64,000 bases of DNA, taken from assembly GCF_020622065.1 (NCBI RefSeq), contig NZ_JAHRYQ010000001.1:806001-870000 (forward strand), given 5' to 3'. Shown one piece after another: positions 45,405-53,119 of this stretch (its first letter is position 1; each line of letters begins with the position of its first letter). A program made the translations under genes and the position numbers. The stretch is from Geothrix sp. (lineage in GTDB: Bacteria > Acidobacteriota > Holophagae > Holophagales > Holophagaceae). The notes beneath the pieces were generated by a model. The model saw only the letters and a program-made list of their open reading frames with translations. It searched no databases and was not told where the DNA came from.

Positions 45405-45635
45405 ATGACGAACCCTGCGCCCAAACTCGCCCGCTTAGCTCAAGGCATGTTCATTGTCAGCCTGCTAATTCTGGCCTTCGGGTTTGCTCATTTGTTCTCT
45501 TCCAGCGGTAACCCAAGCAACCAAGTTATCGACAGGCATATGCCCTACGTCTACGCCTTCGAAGCTACTCTTGGTGTATCAATCGTTTTGGCTATCGTGG
45601 CGGCTGTGCTTAATTTTATGGCTAGAGCTAAATGA
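45405..45635 (+). CDS. Cassette 9: small two-helix membrane protein
   Basis: 76 residues; the ATG is 8 nt after the attC core. Two hydrophobic helices: MFIVSLLILAFGFAHLF (about 15-31) and ATLGVSIVLAIVAAVLNFM (about 54-72), joined by a polar loop. No family recognised. Confidence 0.62.
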   Translation: MTNPAPKLARLAQGMFIVSLLILAFGFAHLFSSSGNPSNQVIDRHMPYVYAFEATLGVSIVLAIVAAVLNFMARAK

Positions 45636-45647
45636 AACACACCGAGC

Positions 45648-45771
45648 GCCTAACCCTTAGCTCAACTCGGACCCCGCCTGCATTGCCTTTCGCTCTCTCT
45701 CAACTTCTCGCTTCCTCGACTCCGCTCGTCGCCTCGGTGCAGGCGGGGCCGGTTAGCTTCATTCGTTAGGC
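45648..45771 (+). repeat. attC site 9
   Basis: 124 nt. R'' GCCTAAC at 45648, R' GTTAGGC at 45765. CAAC/GGTT class. Confidence 0.92.
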
Positions 45772-45784
45772 CCTTCGAGAACCT

Positions 45785-46381
45785 ATGCTGAAACCTGAAG
45801 ATGTCACCTACAGTGTTCCCAGATTTCTCTCGTTCATTGATCTGGCGTACCTATTGGACGCCACCAAAGTCGCTGATGAACACCTGGCCTCAAAATTGCC
45901 GGAACCGTCTACAGACGAAGATAGAAACAAAATTGGAAATATTAACGCCACCAGACAGAGCCTCCTACGGGCCGCGTTCATTGCTTCTTATGCGATTCTC
46001 GAGCAAAACCTTGATGAGCTCGTTGAGATGGAACGCAAAAAGAAAAACATCTTGCTGCTCGCTTCCGAACTAAAGGATAGAGGCATAGTCCGATCCCTGA
46101 CCTACGCGAATAAAGTTCTTGGGTACGAGATTGATATTAATCTTAATCATTGGAAAGAGCTACTCTTGCTGCAAGAAGTGAGGAACCACCTCGTCCACTA
46201 TGGCCCAGACTTCTCTGCAACTAAAGATCACAATAACCGTTTTGATAGGTTCGCGACATCTCCGTATGTAACGCTACGACCCGTCATATGTTTCACTATC
46301 GGTCAGATCGAGAAAATATTTGAACTTTATATGGCATGCGTGCACGACTTCCTACCAAGCGACCCTGAAGAACAGGACTAA
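45785..46381 (+). CDS. Cassette 10: HEPN-like protein
   Basis: 198 residues. It is helical throughout. The segment LLLLQEVRNHLVHYGPDF holds RNHLVH, the canonical RNX3H motif of HEPN domains, and AAFIASYAILEQNLDELVEM is a typical first helix. HEPN proteins of this size (MAE_28990/RiboL-PSP-like) are often encoded in defence islands. No partner is encoded in the cassette. The motif match is better than in cassette 7. Confidence 0.68.
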   Translation: MLKPEDVTYSVPRFLSFIDLAYLLDATKVADEHLASKLPEPSTDEDRNKIGNINATRQSLLRAAFIASYAILEQNLDELVEMERKKKNILLLASELKDRGIVRSLTYANKVLGYEIDINLNHWKELLLLQEVRNHLVHYGPDFSATKDHNNRFDRFATSPYVTLRPVICFTIGQIEKIFELYMACVHDFLPSDPEEQD

Positions 46382-46415
46382 CCAGTTGTGCAAACCAAAT
46401 CTGGTTCTGGTCTTG

Positions 46416-46539
46416 GCCTAACCCTCAGCTCAACTCGGACCCCGCCTGCATTGCCTTCCGCTCTCTCTCATCCTTCCGCTTCCTCGGCTCCGTTCAGCGC
46501 CTCGGTGCAGGCGGGGCCGGTTAGCTTCATTCGTTAGGC
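46416..46539 (+). repeat. attC site 10
   Basis: 124 nt. R'' GCCTAAC at 46416, R' GTTAGGC at 46533. CAAC/GGTT class. Confidence 0.92.
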
Positions 46540-46552
46540 ATTTGAGGAATCC

Positions 46553-46918
46553 ATGAGACCAATAGTCGGATTGCTCAGTCTTGGGCTCACATTCGGGTCA
46601 ATTTGCTGCAATGCACCCTCAAATTCACCCCTAGTCCCCGCTCCCGGAAATTCGGATTGGGATAAGGGGTTTCGTCGACCTATCAGCATCGAAGAGGCAG
46701 AGCGAAAGCATTCGGTCACAGATCCAAGGTTGGGGAAAGAACCTGTCGCATTCGGTTTCAATCATGCGGAGTGGTTGAAGTTCAAATCCCAGATCCAACC
46801 TACGGACATTCTTATTGAGTTCTATGCGCCGCCTCCACCTGGGGCTATCCATGGAACTGGAGGTCTTGAACTCCTTCGAAATGGTAAAATCATTGATACG
46901 CTCATTACCCTTACCTAA
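46553..46918 (+). CDS. Cassette 11: small lipoprotein or exported protein
   Basis: 121 residues. The leader MRPIVGLLSLGLTFGSICCN suits a lipobox with Cys at 18-19. The mature part has a Pro-rich segment (EFYAPPPPGAIHGTGGLELL) and may form strands near the end (LLRNGKIIDTLITLT). No family recognised. Confidence 0.62.
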   Translation: MRPIVGLLSLGLTFGSICCNAPSNSPLVPAPGNSDWDKGFRRPISIEEAERKHSVTDPRLGKEPVAFGFNHAEWLKFKSQIQPTDILIEFYAPPPPGAIHGTGGLELLRNGKIIDTLITLT

Positions 46919-46940
46919 GGACCTGGTGGTCTTGGCACAT

Positions 46941-47064
46941 GCCTAACCCTCAGCTCAACTCGGACCCCGCCTGCATTGCCTCCTGCCCTCTATCTGCTTC
47001 CCGCTTCCTCGGCTCCGCTCGTCGCCTCGGTGCAGGCGGGTCCGGTTAGCTTCATTCGTTAGGC
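46941..47064 (+). repeat. attC site 11
   Basis: 124 nt. R'' GCCTAAC at 46941, R' GTTAGGC at 47058. CAAC/GGTT class. Confidence 0.92.
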
Positions 47065-47369
47065 CTCACCAACTCTCTTCCCCTGCTGGTCCGCAGTTAC
47101 CGTTCGCCCGCCGAACCAACACTGTTCGCGGTGGCCCACCCAGAAACACTAAGACTCTTGTCATCATCATCCATCCTGGTCGGTAACCTGGGTCCACGCC
47201 CAGCATTTCAAGCCTTCTGTTCACCGCGTTCTCTTCGTTCTTTCCACTTTCAAGAACGCTTGGTATCGCAACTCGGGTCGCTCGTTAACATCAGCCTCGA
47301 AATGCCTAACCATTCGTTCAAGCGGACCCAAGCGCAAGCGCCTGGTCCGCTTAACTTCTTCCGTTAGGC
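47065..47369 (+). other. ORF-poor cassette 12, copy A (identical to 51973-52277)
   Basis: A 305-nt cassette without a convincing gene. A GTG-started reading frame from 47131 runs to the end but extends into the attC, lacks a ribosome-binding site, and is not kept in the diverged copy at 53238, where an early stop breaks it. Conserved sequence blocks are GTTACCG, GGTGGCCCACCCAGAAAC and GGTAACCTGGGTCCACGCCC. GTTACC/GGTAAC and ACCCAG/CTGGGT can pair in a crossing order. Its attC is of the short type. Confidence 0.65.
47304..47369 (+). repeat. attC site 12 (short, 66 nt)
   Basis: R'' GCCTAAC at 47304, R' GTTAGGC at 47363. The inner stem CAAGCGGACC/GGTCCGCTTA is perfect with no extrahelical base, and the tip is short. 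Confidence 0.88.
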
Positions 47370-47374
47370 CGCCC

Positions 47375-47791
47375 ATGAGCGAATTCATTGACCTGATCGC
47401 ATTCCTCATAGTCAATCTTCTGTACCTCGTGGCATTAGTTTTTATTCTCGTCTTTATCAACAAACAATCACGTTCGATCTGGAAAGCACCTACGCACACA
47501 CGCCTGTATCGTTCCGGCCTACTGGCCGTCCTCGTTTCCGCAGTCTCAGCGGCCTACTTTTTCACCTTTCGGTTTCATTTCTTTGCCAATCCAAACACAC
47601 AAGTCTTTGGCTTTCCCTGTCCCTATTTGATTTTCCAGCGTGTATCTATAGATGCGCCTTGGCGAGATTTTGGTGGGCCGATATCCTTTGTTGCTTACCC
47701 AATTAATCTTTCGATCTTTCTTTTCTTCGGGGTCTGCCTTCTTTGGCTCACCAAGTTGCTAAGTCAAAAACGTCAGTGCGCGTCGGCCTAA
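47375..47791 (+). CDS. Cassette 13: integral membrane protein of unknown function
   Basis: 138 residues; the ATG is 5 nt after the core. Three hydrophobic helices: LIAFLIVNLLYLVALVFILV, LLAVLVSAVSAAYFFTF and LSIFLFFGVCLLWLTKLL. A polar loop with FGFPCPYLIFQRVSID lies between helices 2 and 3. No family recognised. Confidence 0.66.
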   Translation: MSEFIDLIAFLIVNLLYLVALVFILVFINKQSRSIWKAPTHTRLYRSGLLAVLVSAVSAAYFFTFRFHFFANPNTQVFGFPCPYLIFQRVSIDAPWRDFGGPISFVAYPINLSIFLFFGVCLLWLTKLLSQKRQCASA

Positions 47792-47909
47792 CCCTCCGCT
47801 CAACTCGGACCCCGCCTGCATTGCCTTCCGCTCTCTCTCAACTTCTCGCTTCCTCGGCTTCGTTCGGCGCCTCGGTGCAGGCGCGGCCGGTTAGCTTCAT
47901 TCGTTAGGC
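47786..47909 (+). repeat. attC site 13
   Basis: 124 nt. R'' GCCTAAC at 47786, R' GTTAGGC at 47903. CAAC/GGTT class. The cassette 13 stop lies in R''. Confidence 0.92.
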
Positions 47910-47919
47910 AGCCCCCCCG

Positions 47920-48378
47920 ATGTCTCAGGACTTCCAAGTGTCAATCCAGGGAGAGAAGCTTCTGATTCCCTACCGGGTTCATATCCCACCCCCAAATGCA
48001 TTTCTCTTGGCCTTGATTCCAAAGGGCCCCAAAGAGCGTCTCTATTGCAAGTTGACTCGCCACCATGACGGGCATGTACGAGAAGAATTCATTAAGAAAG
48101 TCATCATTTCAGACAATCCACTCGTCGCCCCGTTCATTATTCGTTTGTGCGGGGAATACGTCATCGAGATCTTGAAAGCCATCCAGGCGAACCTAGGCTC
48201 ATACAACCAAGATCACCTTCGGGCATTCATCCTAGAAAACCCCAGGTTCTATGAGCAGAACCGGAGCCGAATGGTCAGCTACTGGGACTGCTACTATCGA
48301 TCAGCTTTCCCAAGAATCAAAGACTACGTCGGATTTAAGATCTTTCAGCTGCTTGATGAGCTTGCCCGGCCTGCCTAA
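47920..48378 (+). CDS. Cassette 14: hypothetical cytoplasmic protein
   Basis: 152 residues; the ATG is 10 nt after the core. No leader. The N-terminal third looks beta-rich (VSIQGEKLLIPYRVHIPPPN) and the rest helical (IIRLCGEYVIEILKAIQANL). Pattern and size resemble small conserved cassette proteins of unknown role. No family recognised. Confidence 0.66.
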   Translation: MSQDFQVSIQGEKLLIPYRVHIPPPNAFLLALIPKGPKERLYCKLTRHHDGHVREEFIKKVIISDNPLVAPFIIRLCGEYVIEILKAIQANLGSYNQDHLRAFILENPRFYEQNRSRMVSYWDCYYRSAFPRIKDYVGFKIFQLLDELARPA

Positions 48379-48496
48379 CCTCCCGCTCAAGTCGGACCCC
48401 GCCTGCATTGTCTTCCGTTCTCTCTCAGCATTTCGCTATCTCGGCTCCGCTCATCATCTCGGTGCAGGCGTGGCCGCTTAGCTTCATTCGTTAGGC
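48373..48496 (+). repeat. attC site 14
   Basis: 124 nt. R'' GCCTAAC at 48373, R' GTTAGGC at 48490. CAAG/GCTT class. Confidence 0.92.
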
Positions 48497-48527
48497 CGCC
48501 CACATAGTCCAATCAATCGGAGGTGAC

Positions 48528-49661
48528 ATGAACTACCCTTCATCCCTTCTTGCTTTATCAGCTGTTCTCGTCGCACATCCTGCGACCTGCCAATCCTCGA
48601 TAACGCCTAAAACCATTTTCAAAAATCTAAAAAATTCTTCAGCCACAATTATTGTTCTTAACCCTGATGGAAAACCCCTATCGCAGGGTAGTGCTGTGCT
48701 AATCGAACAAAATATAGTTGTCACAAATTTTCATGTCATTGCAAATGGAAGTCGGTTTGCAGTCGTAATAGACGAGAAAAGATTTGAGCCAATTTCTATA
48801 ACATACCGTCAAGATAAGGATTTAGCATATTTAAAATTTGATAACTCGTTAGGATCACCAGTGAAACGAGGGAGCTCGCTTGAATTGAATGTGGGTGATA
48901 AAATTTATACGATTGGCAGCCCATTGGGTCTTGATCAAACACTTTCCGACGGTCTTATTTCGTCTTTCCGCGTGGATAATGGAGTTAGATACATCCAAAC
49001 CACGGCTCCAATAAGTCCGGGTTCAAGTGGTGGCGGTCTTTTTGATAAAAATGGAAAACTTGTAGGCATTACGACATTTACTATGATTAAGGGACAAAAT
49101 TTAAATTTTGCAGTCCCAATTGAAGAAGTACTTCCGCTTTCTATCAATAATATTCAAGCAATAAAATTCCCAATTATTACTAATGATAAAATCGATAACA
49201 GCATTGATATCCTAGGCAGAGCAATATCAGAGAAAACCCTTGCTGTCTCAGAACCAATCCTCGGTGGATTATCTAACGGCAAAATTATTATGTCCCTATG
49301 CACTAATACGCGAATTTCATTTAGCAAAGATTATCGAAACATGTTTGTTCGTCATACTGGTGATTACAGTGCAAGTCCTTCTGGCAATGGAATAGAGAAT
49401 GCTCCTGACCAGGAAACCATTATACCTTTAACTCGTGTTGCATTTACAATTGGATCACAACAGGTTCCACTCGGCAAAAGAGATAATAAATATTACAACA
49501 TTACTGCCATTTCGATTGATGGTTCTAAATGTATCTTATCAAACACTGGTGAATCACAGGGATCTGATAGCATTGTATTCATTGCATCTAGATCAAAAGA
49601 TGGCCTCGAAGATATTTTTATGATGCTCAATCAACTCAAACAAAAAGTAAACACCAACTGA
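48528..49661 (+). CDS. Cassette 15: exported trypsin-like serine protease (S1C-type)
   Basis: 377 residues with a GGAGGTGAC site. Signal peptide to about residue 21 (MNYPSSLLALSAVLVAHPAT). The protease domain (about 25-210) has a full triad: His69 (VVTNFHVIANGSR), Asp98 (QDKDLAYLKF) and Ser167 (SPGSSGGGLFDKNG). Unlike DegP/HtrA it has no PDZ domain; the C-terminal 170 residues are of unknown type. It should act in the periplasm. AT-rich compared with the backbone. Confidence 0.85.
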   Translation: MNYPSSLLALSAVLVAHPATCQSSITPKTIFKNLKNSSATIIVLNPDGKPLSQGSAVLIEQNIVVTNFHVIANGSRFAVVIDEKRFEPISITYRQDKDLAYLKFDNSLGSPVKRGSSLELNVGDKIYTIGSPLGLDQTLSDGLISSFRVDNGVRYIQTTAPISPGSSGGGLFDKNGKLVGITTFTMIKGQNLNFAVPIEEVLPLSINNIQAIKFPIITNDKIDNSIDILGRAISEKTLAVSEPILGGLSNGKIIMSLCTNTRISFSKDYRNMFVRHTGDYSASPSGNGIENAPDQETIIPLTRVAFTIGSQQVPLGKRDNKYYNITAISIDGSKCILSNTGESQGSDSIVFIASRSKDGLEDIFMMLNQLKQKVNTN

Positions 49662-49677
49662 ATCGCCCTAATTGGCG

Positions 49678-49801
49678 GCCTAACCTTTCGCTCAACTCGG
49701 ACCCCGCCTGCATTGTCTTCCGCTCTTTCTCTTGTTCCGTCTTCCTCGGCTTCGTTCAGCGCTTCGATGCAGGCGGGGCCGGTTAGCTTCCTTCGTTAGG
49801 A
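49678..49801 (+). repeat. attC site 15
   Basis: 124 nt. R'' GCCTAAC at 49678, R' GTTAGGA at 49795. CAAC/GGTT class. The terminal base departs from the GTTRRRY consensus. Confidence 0.9.
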
Positions 49802-49807
49802 ATCCGA

Positions 49808-50302
49808 ATGGACATTCCACAAGTTCCTACAGACAATTTATATAAATTCAAAGCCATCGTAGGGGTGGTCATCGTGGCCATTGTGTTGGGGTTCACGGTA
49901 ACCCGGATGATTGATGTAGAGCTTCAGACCATCGAAGTAGAAACCCAAATTCAGAAAAATGAAATTAATTCACGCCAGCTAGTAAAGGAAATTGAACGCT
50001 TCGAACGCAAATCAATAAATACTGCCGAAGAAATCAATTCCTTAGATCAGAAGCGAGTTCAGCTTGCAGAACGCAATGCTGAGACAAGAGGTAATTTGAA
50101 TAAGGCACGGTTTCACCTTAGAAACATCTATGGCCTTCTCATTCTCGCCGTCGTTGGCAGTGTAATTGGATACCGAATGGCCAAGGTCGGGTTCCAGGAA
50201 TGGCTCATACATGTGCAACAACCGCAGGATGCCCTTCTTGCATTGCAGGTTAAAGTTCTAGAGAAAGAAATACCAAACCAATCCCAACTCGCGGATTCCT
50301 AA
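49808..50302 (+). CDS. Cassette 16: membrane-anchored coiled-coil protein
   Basis: 164 residues. An N-terminal helix (FKAIVGVVIVAIVLGFTV, about 14-31) is followed by a long coiled coil (about 35-100, with EINSLDQKRVQLAERNAETR), then a second helix (IYGLLILAVVGSVIGY, about 107-122). The coiled coil is on one side of the membrane. No family recognised. Confidence 0.66.
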   Translation: MDIPQVPTDNLYKFKAIVGVVIVAIVLGFTVTRMIDVELQTIEVETQIQKNEINSRQLVKEIERFERKSINTAEEINSLDQKRVQLAERNAETRGNLNKARFHLRNIYGLLILAVVGSVIGYRMAKVGFQEWLIHVQQPQDALLALQVKVLEKEIPNQSQLADS

Positions 50303-50420
50303 CCTCTCGCTCAAGTCGGACCCCGCCTGCATTGCCTTCCGCTCTCTCTCATCATTTCGCTACCCCGGCTCCGCTCGTCGCCTCGGTGCAGGCGGGGCCG
50401 CTTAGCTTCATTCGTTAGGC
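50297..50420 (+). repeat. attC site 16
   Basis: 124 nt. R'' TCCTAAC at 50297, R' GTTAGGC at 50414. CAAG/GCTT class. Confidence 0.92.
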
Positions 50421-50425
50421 CTCTC

Positions 50426-50704
50426 ATGCCTTCCACCTGCTCTACGTGCCAGACGCATCTGCCCAAGAAAGCGGAATGGTGTCCGCATTGTGGGGCAATA
50501 ACCGCAGGCACGATCAAGCCTGTCTGGGCGTTGCTTTTCGGAACGATATTCCTGGCCTTCTCACTCTGCTCTGTCTATTTGATTAACCATGGTCGTCTCG
50601 CGGGCGGCTTAATGGCTCTAGGTGGCTGTTTACCCTGGACCTTTAAATATTTGCTCACGGCTTATCGTCTCTACACCAGAAACTACAATCGGGCATCGGC
50701 CTAA
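50426..50704 (+). CDS. Cassette 17: zinc-ribbon membrane protein
   Basis: 92 residues; the ATG is 5 nt after the core. The N-terminal zinc ribbon has two CXXC knuckles (CSTCQTHLPKKAEWCPHCG). Two helices follow (VWALLFGTIFLAFSLCSVYL and GLMALGGCLPWTFKYLL). The small zinc-ribbon membrane gene after scpB has the same parts in reverse order. No function known. Confidence 0.7.
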   Translation: MPSTCSTCQTHLPKKAEWCPHCGAITAGTIKPVWALLFGTIFLAFSLCSVYLINHGRLAGGLMALGGCLPWTFKYLLTAYRLYTRNYNRASA

Positions 50705-50822
50705 CCCTCAGCTCAACTCGGACCCCGCCTGCATTGTCTCCCGCTCTCTCTCATCTCCCTGCTTCCTCGGCTTCGCTCAACGCCTCGGTGCAGGCGCGGC
50801 CGGTTAGCCACATTCGTTAGGC
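50699..50822 (+). repeat. attC site 17
   Basis: 124 nt. R'' GCCTAAC at 50699, R' GTTAGGC at 50816. CAAC/GGTT class; TTAGCCACATTC replaces TTAGCTTCATTC. Confidence 0.92.
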
Positions 50823-50859
50823 CACACCTCAAATTCGTATTTCATCGTTGGGATCAAAT

Positions 50860-51315
50860 ATGAAACAACACCAGCACCTCGCACCTTTTGTCTTGCCACT
50901 GGTTCTTGTTGGATGCAACAGCGTAGAGACCAAACCTACTCCGATCACTTCGTCTTCTCGGGATACATCTAAAGCAAACGTCTCAAGAACATCACTTGGC
51001 TATACATTCCCCGGTTTTCCTCCTGGGGAGCACCCACCTTACGCCGATTCAGCTCGGATCAGGGTTCGATATCAACCACCAATACCGCCCTATCCCACCT
51101 CGCTCAAGATAGCTGGCATTCAGGGAACTGTGGTCGTCAAGTTGATCGTCGAGCCTAATGGCAATCCGATTTATGCCGAGGCCGTAGAAGGCCCTTCAGA
51201 ACTCCGAAAGCTCGCCATGGAATATGCAATGCAGTGGCGGTTTGAACCCATACTTCAGGATGGCAAACCGCGGTACACCGAATTAACATTGAAAATGCCA
51301 TTCCGACTTCACTAA
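50860..51315 (+). CDS. Cassette 18: lipoprotein with TonB C-terminal domain
   Basis: 151 residues from the ATG at 50860; a TTG at 50848 would extend it by four. The leader LAPFVLPLVLVGCNSVE is a lipobox. The C-terminal 85 residues are a TonB-type domain: PPIPPYPTSLKIAGIQGTVV, then VEPNGNPIYAEAVEGPSEL and MQWRFEPI. This closely follows the backbone gene at 15354-16226, including the shared ends PPYP, GTVV, AV-GP-EL, QW-FEP and FRLH. With no membrane helix it may act as a periplasmic partner for receptors. Confidence 0.82.
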   Translation: MKQHQHLAPFVLPLVLVGCNSVETKPTPITSSSRDTSKANVSRTSLGYTFPGFPPGEHPPYADSARIRVRYQPPIPPYPTSLKIAGIQGTVVVKLIVEPNGNPIYAEAVEGPSELRKLAMEYAMQWRFEPILQDGKPRYTELTLKMPFRLH

Positions 51316-51356
51316 ATTCAACAAATGACTACATATCGAGATTGTTGCTCGTGCTG

Positions 51357-51480
51357 GCCTAACCCTCCGCTCAAGTCGGACCCCGCCTGCACTGCCTCCC
51401 GCTCTCTCTCAGCATCTCGCTATCCCGGCTTCGCTCATCGCCTCGGTGCAGGCGTGGCCGCTTAGCTTCATTCGTTAGGG
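51357..51480 (+). repeat. attC site 18
   Basis: 124 nt. R'' GCCTAAC at 51357, R' GTTAGGG at 51474. CAAG/GCTT class. The last base departs from consensus. Confidence 0.9.
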
Positions 51481-51485
51481 CTCTC

Positions 51486-51854
51486 ATGACTCCAGGCAGC
51501 CGAGCCATTCTTCTCGCAATTCTTCTAGTCGGTTCGGTAGTTCCGACTTCGGCATCAGACCCAATTCAGAAGGTGGCGCGCATTCGGCCTACGCCAAAGA
51601 TTACTCATGAGCAGGCAAGCACCATTTTTAACCTTTACTACTCCGTTCATATTCATCAGCGCTGTCTTCCAACTGTGACTACCTCCGCTGGTAATTATTG
51701 GGTCTGCTACCCACCTTCGGATGAAGACTGTAACCAAGACAAAGAGCCCATGCGTATCGAAATGACAACTGGTCGAATCACTTGGGCAAAAGGTCCGGCT
51801 TATAATTCACCTCAAGAACTCGCAAAGGCAGCCAAAAAGCTGTCGTCGCCCTAA
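51486..51854 (+). CDS. Cassette 19: exported protein of unknown function
   Basis: 122 residues; the ATG is 5 nt after the core. Signal peptide RAILLAILLVGSVVPTSASD. The mature part has Cys residues (QRCLPTV, YWVCYPPSDEDC) that may form disulfides, and a helical C-terminus (PQELAKAAKKL). No family recognised. The stop lies at R'' of attC 19. Confidence 0.66.
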   Translation: MTPGSRAILLAILLVGSVVPTSASDPIQKVARIRPTPKITHEQASTIFNLYYSVHIHQRCLPTVTTSAGNYWVCYPPSDEDCNQDKEPMRIEMTTGRITWAKGPAYNSPQELAKAAKKLSSP

Positions 51855-51972
51855 CCTTCCGCTCAAGTCGGACCCCGCCTGCATTGCCTTTCGCCCTCTC
51901 TCATCATTTCGCTATCCCGGCTCCGCTCATCGTCTCGGTGCAGGCGGTGCCGCTTAGCTTCCTTCGTTAGGC
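51849..51972 (+). repeat. attC site 19
   Basis: 124 nt. R'' CCCTAAC at 51849, R' GTTAGGC at 51966. CAAG/GCTT class with GGTGCC for GTGGCC. Confidence 0.9.
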
Positions 51973-52277
51973 CTCACCAACTCTCTTCCCCTGCTGGTCC
52001 GCAGTTACCGTTCGCCCGCCGAACCAACACTGTTCGCGGTGGCCCACCCAGAAACACTAAGACTCTTGTCATCATCATCCATCCTGGTCGGTAACCTGGG
52101 TCCACGCCCAGCATTTCAAGCCTTCTGTTCACCGCGTTCTCTTCGTTCTTTCCACTTTCAAGAACGCTTGGTATCGCAACTCGGGTCGCTCGTTAACATC
52201 AGCCTCGAAATGCCTAACCATTCGTTCAAGCGGACCCAAGCGCAAGCGCCTGGTCCGCTTAACTTCTTCCGTTAGGC
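51973..52277 (+). other. ORF-poor cassette 20, copy B (identical to 47065-47369)
   Basis: 305 nt that read the same as copy A base for base as far as I can compare by eye, including the short attC. Seven other cassettes lie between the copies, so it is not a tandem duplication. The same GTG reading frame (from 52039) is present and rejected for the same reasons. Identity implies a recent copying or re-insertion event. Confidence 0.65.
52212..52277 (+). repeat. attC site 20 (short, 66 nt)
   Basis: R'' GCCTAAC at 52212, R' GTTAGGC at 52271. Same sequence as attC 12. Confidence 0.88.
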
Positions 52278-52296
52278 GCTCACCAAGACGAATCCC

Positions 52297-52698
52297 ATGA
52301 CTCTCGCTGAACTCTTATATTCCCTGCCAAACGGGCTCCATGATTCTGAGCTACGAGAACTGACTTTTGATCTCGTCAATCAGGAGGTGAGGCTGGTCCT
52401 GGATATTTGGATCGGGAACTTGGATTCCAATAAACACGATGAACGAGAGAAATACCAGCATGCCGAGGTACGGCTCGTCAATCTCGCGTTCTGGATTTCA
52501 CAGCCAACTGATCCAAGTGAGTTCCCGCTCTCCAAGGATTCTTTGTGTATCGATGTCAGAGAGCTTCCTGACGATTACAAACCCGGCATTCCTCTGCCAG
52601 AATCCACCCCAGAGAATCCTACCTATTACCTTTACAGCACCGACATCAACACCTGCTTCTTCTTCGCTTGTGAATCGGCAACACTGCAATGGTTATAA
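52297..52698 (+). CDS. Cassette 21: hypothetical protein, possible immunity-type fold
   Basis: 133 residues; the ATG is 19 nt after the core. The start LPNGLHDSELRELTFDLVNQ followed by a beta hairpin (EVRLVLDIWIGNLDS) is seen in small, widely spread proteins of unknown role and recalls polymorphic-toxin immunity proteins. I do not assign a family. No leader. The C-terminal half is acidic and rich in Pro. Confidence 0.65.
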   Translation: MTLAELLYSLPNGLHDSELRELTFDLVNQEVRLVLDIWIGNLDSNKHDEREKYQHAEVRLVNLAFWISQPTDPSEFPLSKDSLCIDVRELPDDYKPGIPLPESTPENPTYYLYSTDINTCFFFACESATLQWL

Positions 52699-52710
52699 AA
52701 TCAGCCCAGC

Positions 52711-52833
52711 GCCTAACCTCTCGCTCAAGTCGGACCCCGCCTGCATTGCCCTCCTCTCTCTCTCAGCATTCCGCTAACTCGGCTCCGCTCGTCACCTCGG
52801 TGCAGGCGCGGCCGCTTAGCTCAATCGTTAGGC
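52711..52833 (+). repeat. attC site 21
   Basis: 123 nt. R'' GCCTAAC at 52711, R' GTTAGGC at 52827. CAAG/GCTT class; one base shorter near the end (TTAGCTCAATC). Confidence 0.9.
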
Positions 52834-52840
52834 CTCTCGC

Positions 52841-53119
52841 ATGTCTTGCGTGCACTGCAACGAACTAGGCACCAAGTTCGACATCAATCGGCCTTCTGAT
52901 TTGAGGAAGGTCATTTTAATCGTTCAAAGCAAGTTGGCCGACGGAACTCTCCACGAGATTCAATCCAATAGCCAAGAAGCTTTCAATGTTGCTGTCGGCG
53001 GCGAAGGTTGGCCAGATATTCTTGACTTCGCTTTCCAATGTCAGCATTGCCACCAAGGCTTCAAACTCATTGCCGAGACCTATCACGGTTCTGGTGGTTC
53101 CTGGTCACCATCGGCCTAA
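52841..53119 (+). CDS. Cassette 22: small protein with two CXXC zinc-binding pairs
   Basis: 92 residues; the ATG is 7 nt after the core. Cys pairs at both ends (MSCVHCNELG and FQCQHCHQGF) probably bind one zinc ion and bring the termini together. The middle has a helix (SDLRKVILIVQSKLADGTLH). No family recognised. The stop lies in R'' of attC 22. Confidence 0.68.
   Translation: MSCVHCNELGTKFDINRPSDLRKVILIVQSKLADGTLHEIQSNSQEAFNVAVGGEGWPDILDFAFQCQHCHQGFKLIAETYHGSGGSWSPSA

Noticed and set aside
47131-47367. 78-residue protein in the duplicated cassette (also at 52039)
   Set aside because: GTG start without a ribosome-binding site, reading into the attC, and interrupted in the third copy. Conservation follows the DNA and not the frame.
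50622-50807. ORFs that share tails such as NPQLNSDPACI in several places
   Set aside because: The common tails are translations of the attC repeat and do not form a protein family.
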